A stretch of DNA of 64,000 nucleotides from Spirodela intermedia (Eukaryota > Streptophyta > Magnoliopsida > Alismatales > Araceae), in contig LR746271.1 in the NCBI GenBank assembly GCA_902729315.2, positions 2,936,001-3,000,000 of the forward strand. The letters run 5' to 3'. Shown piece after piece: positions 57,901 to 64,000 of this stretch. The notes beneath the pieces are model-generated. The model did no database searches and was not told the origin of the DNA. It saw only the letters and a program-made list of their open reading frames with translations. The position numbers and the translations under genes are program-made. Positions within the stretch are counted from its first letter, which is position 1, and the number at the start of each line of letters is the position of its first letter.

Positions 57901-58392
57901 TATTTATTAAACTATGAAAAAATATTTGATCCCCACTAACGTGTATTTCAAACCCAAAGAATTGACATTGATCAAGCATAATTATCATGTTAACTGAAAT
58001 ACTCTTTAAAAAAAATGGGGTGAAAAAGTGCAAGTCTTACAACATAGAAATTATAGAATTAAGGAGGGAGCATTCAAAAGTTATTGTGATAAAAAAGGGA
58101 GTATAGAGAAAGGGTGAACAGTAAGAGAAGGTGAGAAAAACAAGTACAACATAAGAACTCATATACTCTTAGATGAATGATGTTTAAATTCAATATCTTG
58201 TTCAAATTTTAGATGTCTTAAATATGTCAATTAAATTTCAAATGCTAAAAATGCATCATTGGCATATATCAAATCATAAAAAAACATATTCTTATGAATG
58301 TAATGATCACCATATTCAATAATTCAAAATGTAGAAAGTGTCATCTTCAAGACTTGTATGCATAGCTCTTCCATTGCCAAAAAGAGGGAGAT
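51961..58392 (+). other. Internal region of the large copia element
   Basis: Gag-pol relics as described for the element. Stops occur in every frame at high density, and no ORF over 100 codons remains. The part after about 55500 has no recognisable domain and may be an extended 3' non-coding or env-like region. Confidence 0.6.
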
Positions 58393-59204
58393 TGTTGGAG
58401 CACCAAATGAATGATAGTTTGATGATGACAATATTCATAAGATTAATTAAAAGATCAAATTATATCTAGTCTAGAATATACCCAACATGAAGATAATATT
58501 AAAGTATTCATATATTATTTAATATAATATTATTGAATATTCATATGATAATTCATGGAACATACTTCTAATAAGTAATATTGAACTTATATATTTGATT
58601 GATTTCACCATATAAAATTACCATACTACATATTATTATGAAAAGTGACAATATTTATATAATATGACATAGTTAGAAAGTAATAATAAGCACATTAGAA
58701 TTAACAAGATAACAAGAAGTAAAATATGGGTATAAAATCTTAATTAGTCTATTTTGCACTCATGACATTAGCTCATTACTTTAAGTGGTTTTGATATCGA
58801 TTCAATCAATTGAATTCACAGACTTACTTATTTCAATCTGATTTTTAAATATTAAATATTATACTTTATAAAATTATTTTAAGTATCATCAATCACTAAA
58901 ATCATGATTATAACTACTAAGATCATGATTTAAGATGTTAAATTAATGATCTTATTTTATTTGAGGTGATTCAAGTAAAATTTGATTGTAAACTCAAGAT
59001 CTTATCAAGATATAGATTGTTGTTTTATTTTAATGATGTTGGATCTTTACTAGTCTTTGATTTGTGCCGGTATAATTCAGATATTAATAATGTGCTTTAA
59101 AATAATTGCATATTGATTTCTTTTAAGGATATAAAAACTTATAAAGAACATATCATATTTATTTTCCATCCATTTAAATTTCTATTCATTTTTAGAAATA
59201 TTAC

Positions 59205-59491
59205 TGTTGGCCGGTTGAATATGAGACCCGGTATATGTACATACCAGGTCACTTAATGTTAATGGGCTAACAGACCACCATTAGCCCATTAACATTAAGT
59301 AACTGCCTGCGTTTAGGCTTTCTATTTTTAGTCTAAGGGTTGACCCAGCTCGAGTTGTATAAATAAAAGGAAAACCCCTATGATTGAAAAGAGATTTAGT
59401 TACCTTTCTTTTGTAAATTTTGTTTTCTATTGTCTCCATGTCGGTGTCTCGCCTAGGGCTTTGAGCATTGAGAGCAGATCCAGGTCAAAGA
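59205..59491 (+). mobile_element. 287-bp solo-LTR-like insertion with a perfect hairpin
   Basis: Interrupts the copia 3' LTR. It starts TGTTGGCCGG and is flanked by ATTAC direct repeats (59200-59204, 59492-59496). It contains a TATA-like TATAAATAAAAGG at about 59358 and a perfect 20-bp inverted repeat. The right end (TCAAAGA) lacks the usual CA. Confidence 0.65.
59251..59300. repeat. Perfect 20-bp inverted repeat with a 10-nt loop
   Basis: 59251-59270 and 59281-59300 are exact reverse complements (ACTTAATGTTAATGGGCTAA). The spacer is CAGACCACCA. Confidence 0.97.
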
Positions 59492-60438
59492 ATTACGATT
59501 GTGAGATAATAGAAAATATGATAAGACTTTGAATCAGATTTTTCTATACATGCAATAACTTTCTAATGACTAATCAGAGCTGAACATCTATCTTTAACCC
59601 CTTTACAACCTCAAGAGTTTAATTTAGTTTTTATATAGAAAAATTTGAGAAAAATCGTGAGATATTTACTAGTTGATTAAATTGCATTAAGTCACCATGT
59701 TGAAGAACATTACTTAAGAATTCAGTGACCAATCTCAATTAGTTTAAAGAGAAATGTCTTCCATCTTCAGAAAGTATCCTTACAAGAAGAAGACAGCAAA
59801 TATCATAGCCTAATCATCATCCTATTCACCAACATTTTAGACACACTCTAAGTCAATATCATCTTTTAGAAATCATCTCAAGATGATATCTTTATTATTT
59901 ATTGTAAGATAATAGTGATATCAAGTACTTATTTATCACAAGTGAAAGTTGTCCCTATTAACACTAGTGTGGTTTGCTAGAGCCGTGAATCGAGAAGAAA
60001 ATTTCAGAGTGAAATTTCATGGGAACTAAGCCTTATAATGAGTGGTGTGGTGTGGCATCCTAAAGTCAGGAATCTAGGAAGAAGATTATGGTTAAATCTT
60101 AAGAGAGTTAAACCCATTAATCAGTGATTGTGGTTGGACAATCACAATTAGTATAACCTAAGAACAATTATGTTCTTAGAGAGTGGATATAGTTAGTTGG
60201 TTGAGTCACTATAAAAACATAATGTATTATAAATAAACTAATAAATCCACTAATAAATCATCTTAAAAGAAGAGTGAAACTCTGAGAGACATTATATAAG
60301 AACAAAATAAGAAAAGAGTAGATTAATTCAACCCCTCATTCTTGACCTTAGTATTAGCCAAAATCCAACATTCGTCACATTATTCAAATTTAAACTAAAA
60401 AAATGACAACAAAATTGGTATTCATTTGCTTCATCATC

Positions 60439-61750
60439 TTAGTTTGGTCTAGTGAAGAAGGCATTGATAGTTGGCATAATCTCTGGAGTCTTTGTTCGTA
60501 GGAACTTTCGAAGGCTATGCTCCTTGTATCTCTCCCCCTCTGTGAAGTTCTCAAGGATTCCTGCTGCTCTATTTTGCTTCGTAACCCTGCAAGATTTCAT
60601 TATCTAATTTTTAACTCTCATGGTTTTTACTATTTTTGACAAGAAAATGAAAAACAAATTAATAGTTAACCATTCACTTAATAACATGGGTCTTGTGCAT
60701 ATAGAAAAAGTCACATATGGTTTCCAAGCCATGCTTGTGAATATTCCAAAGTTCTTTTTTAATACAAATTTTCATGGAAAACGAAAAAAACAACTTAATA
60801 GGGTTGAGAAATAGGGTAGGTCTACAGGAAAGCCAACCCTAAGTAACGAATAGAGTTAACACTTTTCTGTGGTCAAATTAACAAGAAATTTTAGTTTAAT
60901 GGATATATAGGAGTCAACCCTAGAAATCATATTAGGCCTCAAGAAAATCCTAACAAAATAGGATGAGGTGGATTCTCATGAAGTTGTTGCCCACTAAAAC
61001 ATTCAATGCACAGAAATTAAAATAAAAAACAAATTAGATGATTGATAAAAGTCGTTCTTATTTTTATAGAGTAAAAGTGTTAATTTCTTATTTGAAAAAA
61101 GGACCAGATCGTCAATGGTTGTCGAAGAACGTCTCCGTTTGCAAAATGTCAACGGTCGTTTAGTGTTAAAATACGATAGTTTAAAGAAAATGATAAAATA
61201 AGACGTTACCTGACTTCTGGGTTGCCTGTGATGTTCCTCGCCAGCGAAAAGGCGCAGATCCCGACGGCCGCTCCGACGGTCACGAACAGCGGGTAGACCT
61301 GCAAGATCGCATCCGAGCCCTCAGATCACTTTATCTTCCGACAAAATCTTGAGAGAGAGAGAGAGAAAGAGTCTTGAGCAGTTCTCTTCTGAAACGAGAA
61401 GAATCGAGAAGCGTGGAAACTGCGTGTAAGGAGGAGACGATTCTCTCTGCTGAAGGAGTATCAACAAAGGCCGAACACAGAGAGGAAGAGAGAGGGATAG
61501 AGAGAAAGAAAGAGATAGAGGGTCTTCATCTTCTGCAAAAATATTCATGTATAACGAAGCCCTACGTTGTTTGGAGAGGTGGCGGAACAACAACTTCAAG
61601 AACGACAGAGACCAGGAAGAGGGATGGAGATCTCTTGTTATATCAAACTGTTAATATGGGAATGAACAGGGAGATATGTCGAGAGACCAGGGAGAGGGAG
61701 CGTTGGATTACCTCAGGCCTTAGCCATCTGTTCACGGCGGAAGTAGCCAT
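60439..61750 (-). CDS. B12D family protein
   Basis: Small membrane protein of the B12D family, first known from cereal aleurone and embryo and associated with mitochondria. Three exons join in phase: 61712-61750, 61210-61298 and 60439-60586. They give 91 residues, close to the usual 87-91. The sequence starts MATSAVNRWLRPE and continues VYPLFVTVGAAVGICAFSLA (single hydrophobic segment, about residues 14-33), RNITGNPEVR, VTKQNRAAGILENFTEGERY and a C-terminal TPEIMPTINAFFTRPN. All family blocks are intact. The 623-bp intron 2 is AT-rich. The start is the only ATG giving the conserved WLRPEVYPLF in frame. Confidence 0.93.
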
Positions 61751-63102
61751 CTGTTCACGGCGGAGAGAGAGAGAGAGCTCCCTCTATTTCTGGTTCTCTC
61801 TCCACTATAGAATAGAGAGGAAAAGAGCCCTTACCCGTCTTCTCTCTCCGTCTCTCCCCCTCTGCCTTCTCCCGTCCCTTCTGACGATCCCTCGTTCTTA
61901 TAGCGCTGCTGCGTTGCCCTGCCGACCACGACTATTTTGGAGGGTCAAACTCCTTTTCGGTCAACAAAGAACGCTGGTCGGTCAAAATTGACGTGGCAGC
62001 TTCTGCACCCTCCGACTGTCGCAACTTTCTTGGAGATTCCAGAAGAAGCGATGTCGTGCGTCAATTGCCCGCCAGTGCATCGAAGCCTTCCACAGCTGGG
62101 GATTTCGTCAAAACCCCTTTTATTTAGAATACCCCTTTATTACACTAAAATAAACCCGCAACCATGCATATACTTAATGTCGGTATTGTCCTATTTTTTA
62201 TTTACTTGAAATCATTTTCCCATATTCTTGAATGTTAAATATTAATGAATTTGTATTTTATTTATTGCTATAATCTATTCATGTTTATAAGTTATTTAAA
62301 ATTAAACATTAAAAAAGAAAATGCTCAAGATTAGGATGTGAAATCGTCACACAAGGTGGGCAGACCACTGGCAGTCTAAGCCATTGAACCTGACCAACGG
62401 CCAAATTGACTGAGGAAATGTCATAATCGTAATTAGATTAGCCTCAGCTAGTCTAAGCGGGACTTAGCAGAGATGGATTAGAGCCAAAGTCAAATGGGCC
62501 AGGAACTTTTTGACTTGGGTCGAATCCAAAAGGTTCAAGCCGGACCAATCACCGATCCAGATTCGTGCCCAAAATCAGGTCAATTGACCAAAAATAAACG
62601 AATTGCATGCGGATTCAGGGCCAAATTCTGGCTGATCCAGCAGAACCTAGGAGTGCACTTTTGTGGGTCGGTCCAAGCCCTTAAATCCCTCTTAGACGGA
62701 ATGCATTTAAATTCAATGGCCCAATCTTAGCTCTTAGCTCCCAAAATCGTGTGCATAAGTGTTGACTACAGAAGAAGCTTCTCTTCAGTATGTCAAGGGG
62801 TACATACGTATTGGCTTCAGAAGAGGCTTCTCACGTTTAAGTCAACGTGCACATCGAGTGGGGCAACTTCTGACGTCTGTCTCAAGAGCACGGCAGTCAA
62901 TAAACCCTGAGGGAACACGAACACCTCACGAAGGCATCATTTTCGGACACACCAAGTTCTACGTGGTTAACGACACAAAACCTCACCACCTAGCAAAAAA
63001 ACACAGAATCGGCGGCAATAACGGAAACAAGAAGCATCTCACGGAGGTCGGGCCATCTCCGGTGAGCTCCAACGTCGAAGCGGTGCTTCTCGCCCGCTGA
63101 TC
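61751..63102. other. B12D promoter side and spacer
   Basis: No gene recognised. GA-rich sequence near 61764-61780 lies in the probable B12D 5' UTR, and a minus-strand CTATAAG at about 61896-61902 could be its TATA box. The overlapping plus-strand frame 61374-61991 is an artefact of GA repeats. Confidence 0.5.
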
Positions 63103-64000
63103 TCAGGCAGGCGAACGCGCCGGTCGCCTGAAGAAGCTGCTCGACCGCCGCCCGTCGCGGGGATCTGGCACCGCCAGCCCCTGCGCCCCGAAGCACAGGT
63201 ACCTATTCACCAGCCTCGTTTTCAGGGAACCCAGCCCCTGGGAGGCAGAGGACCCGCCGCCGGGGGTGGTGGCCGGTGTGCCGTTGACGGATGAAGATTT
63301 TGAGCAGGAGGGCGGCGCGTTGGCCTCGTCTTCGAAGCAGACGCCTTTCTGCTGGTCCGAGTGGGCAGAGGCCGACGACCTCGAGACGGAGTACGCCGGC
63401 GAACTCTGCGGCGTCGTGCCGTCGGCGAGCTTCTCCTTCGTCGATGGGCTCGGCCCGGGGGCGAGCACCCTCTTGTTGGCATGAAGGGACGGCGCCGCCG
63501 GCTGGGAGAACCTCTGCCGGAGGGGCGTCCGGAAGCCCGAGGAGTCGTCGTCTCCCGACTCCCCAACAGCAACCTCTCCGGCCTTCCTCGCCTTCCGGCG
63601 AGGCCACGTGAACAGGAACTTGAGGTGCTTCGCCGCGGAGTGGACTGAGCTCCGCGTCTTCTTCTCCTTGTTCCCGGCGGAAGAGCCACCACTGCTACCG
63701 GCACTGGAGGGCTCGCTCGAGCAGGAACTGGACCTCCGGCTCCCCCCGTCGCCGGCGTCCGAGCCTCCGAGACCCGTGAAGAGGAACATCTCCCCGTCGG
63801 GTATCCTGAACGCGGTCCCCGGGCTGCAAGGAAACCCACCGAGCTGCCGCCGACCCTTCAATTGAGAAGAAGAAGAAGATGAAGAAGCCGCCACCGCCGC
63901 CGGCCGGAGCGAGCTCGACACCCCTCCGGCGGAGGCCACCCGCCGGATCAGAATCTCCGTCGACGCCGACCTCGGGCGCCGCCGGAGGAGATCCAACGCC
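63103..64000 (-). CDS. Ser-rich protein of unknown function (5' end outside window)
   Basis: One long open frame of about 298 codons running off the right edge. The first in-window codons (GVGSLDLLRR-type reading) contain no ATG, so the start lies outside. The product is rich in Ser, Pro and Arg with low-complexity stretches, separated by what look like short conserved islands: STEILIRRVASAGG, FPCSPGTAFRIPDGEMFLFT, HLKFLFTWPRRKARK, GFRTPLRQRF and LKTRLVNRYLCFGAQ. No catalytic domain, signal peptide or membrane span is visible; it looks like a largely disordered plant protein. I do not recognise the family. High GC content and absence of introns are as in the PPR gene. Confidence 0.75.
   Translation of the reverse strand, partial: ALDLLRRRPRSASTEILIRRVASAGGVSSSLRPAAVAASSSSSSSQLKGRRQLGGFPCSPGTAFRIPDGEMFLFTGLGGSDAGDGGSRRSSSCSSEPSSAGSSGGSSAGNKEKKTRSSVHSAAKHLKFLFTWPRRKARKAGEVAVGESGDDDSSGFRTPLRQRFSQPAAPSLHANKRVLAPGPSPSTKEKLADGTTPQSSPAYSVSRSSASAHSDQQKGVCFEDEANAPPSCSKSSSVNGTPATTPGGGSSASQGLGSLKTRLVNRYLCFGAQGLAVPDPRDGRRSSSFFRRPARSPA

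Larger units (their letters stand above)
48603..60370 (+). mobile_element. Old, large Ty1/copia retrotransposon
   Basis: LTRs of about 1.7 kb (48603 to about 51960, and 58393-60370), each interrupted by another insertion, flank about 6.4 kb of heavily decayed internal sequence. Plus-strand remnants appear in copia order: a linker/protease block (WVPKPIL, then RRLFASFIEKGGEVAYKGNK, 53323-53490), an integrase relic (VKVEKDISL, then SLKIYMSILLRTKMTFFMSS, about 53900-53985) and a reverse-transcriptase relic near 54960-55090 where the YVDD position reads YENY. The termini are TGTTGG and CCAACA, with a purine tract (AAAGAGGGAGA) before the 3' LTR. LTR divergence is high by eye, so the insertion is old. 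Confidence 0.8.
58393..60370 (+). repeat. 3' LTR of the large copia element (interrupted)
   Basis: Starts TGTTGGAGCACC and ends ATCCAACA. Continuous with the 5' LTR except for the insertion at 59205-59491. Confidence 0.8.

Noticed and set aside
43155-60438. CRISPR array, bacterial operon or viral genome
   Set aside because: Repeats here are LTRs, SINEs and local duplications of irregular spacing. No regularly spaced repeats or prokaryotic genes are present.
61374-61991. 205-codon plus-strand frame rich in Arg/Glu
   Set aside because: Runs through GA repeats and antisense over the B12D first exon; no domain.

Overview
This is nuclear DNA of a flowering plant. The genes have spliced plant architecture, and the intergenic space is filled with Ty3/gypsy and Ty1/copia LTR retrotransposons. 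The strongly GC-rich coding ends (the last HAK exon, the single-exon PPR gene, the 3' exons of ORC2) inside AT-rich spacers suggest a monocot; that lineage call is inference.

Layout. 1-5277 holds a minus-strand HAK/KUP potassium-transporter gene (HAK5-like; exons 1-8 and the start of exon 9, the rest lying left of the window) and its 5' flank. 5278-22350 is a retrotransposon-rich spacer with a decayed chromovirus (about 5485-11468), an unassigned LTR-like stretch, a decayed copia element (13546-18103), pieces of two further gypsy elements in opposite orientations, and a scrap of a membrane-protein gene. 22351-28305 is a second copy of the HAK segment. All nine exons are present there, but a 23-bp deletion in exon 5 shifts the frame and stops translation in exon 6. 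28576-29182 is a small two-exon gene for a probable organellar membrane protein, divergent from ORC2 (29742-39253). I could join the six ORC2 exons in frame to 367 residues. ORC2 intron 2 is 7.5 kb and carries a decayed gypsy element. Nested in that is a 2.7-kb non-autonomous LTR element that has captured intron-free pieces of two host genes, delta-COP and the plastid omega-6 desaturase FAD6. An intronless PPR gene (39532-41091) converges on ORC2, and a four-exon RPS27 gene (42409-43154) follows.

43155-60438 is AT-rich and gene-poor. It is dominated by an old copia element with LTRs of about 1.7 kb (48603-60370). This element has lost its reading frames, contains two solo-LTR-like insertions with 5-bp target-site duplications, and has the 3' tail of a related element on its left. 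A B12D gene (60439-61750) and the 3' part of an unrecognised Ser-rich protein gene (63103 to the right edge) close the window.

The host genes do not form a pathway: K+ uptake (HAK), DNA replication licensing (ORC2), organelle RNA processing (PPR), translation (RPS27) and small membrane proteins (B12D and the 28.6-kb gene). The points of most interest are the gene-capturing element in the ORC2 intron, the HAK tandem pair with one broken copy and uneven divergence, and a textbook E2F site just upstream of the ORC2 start codon.
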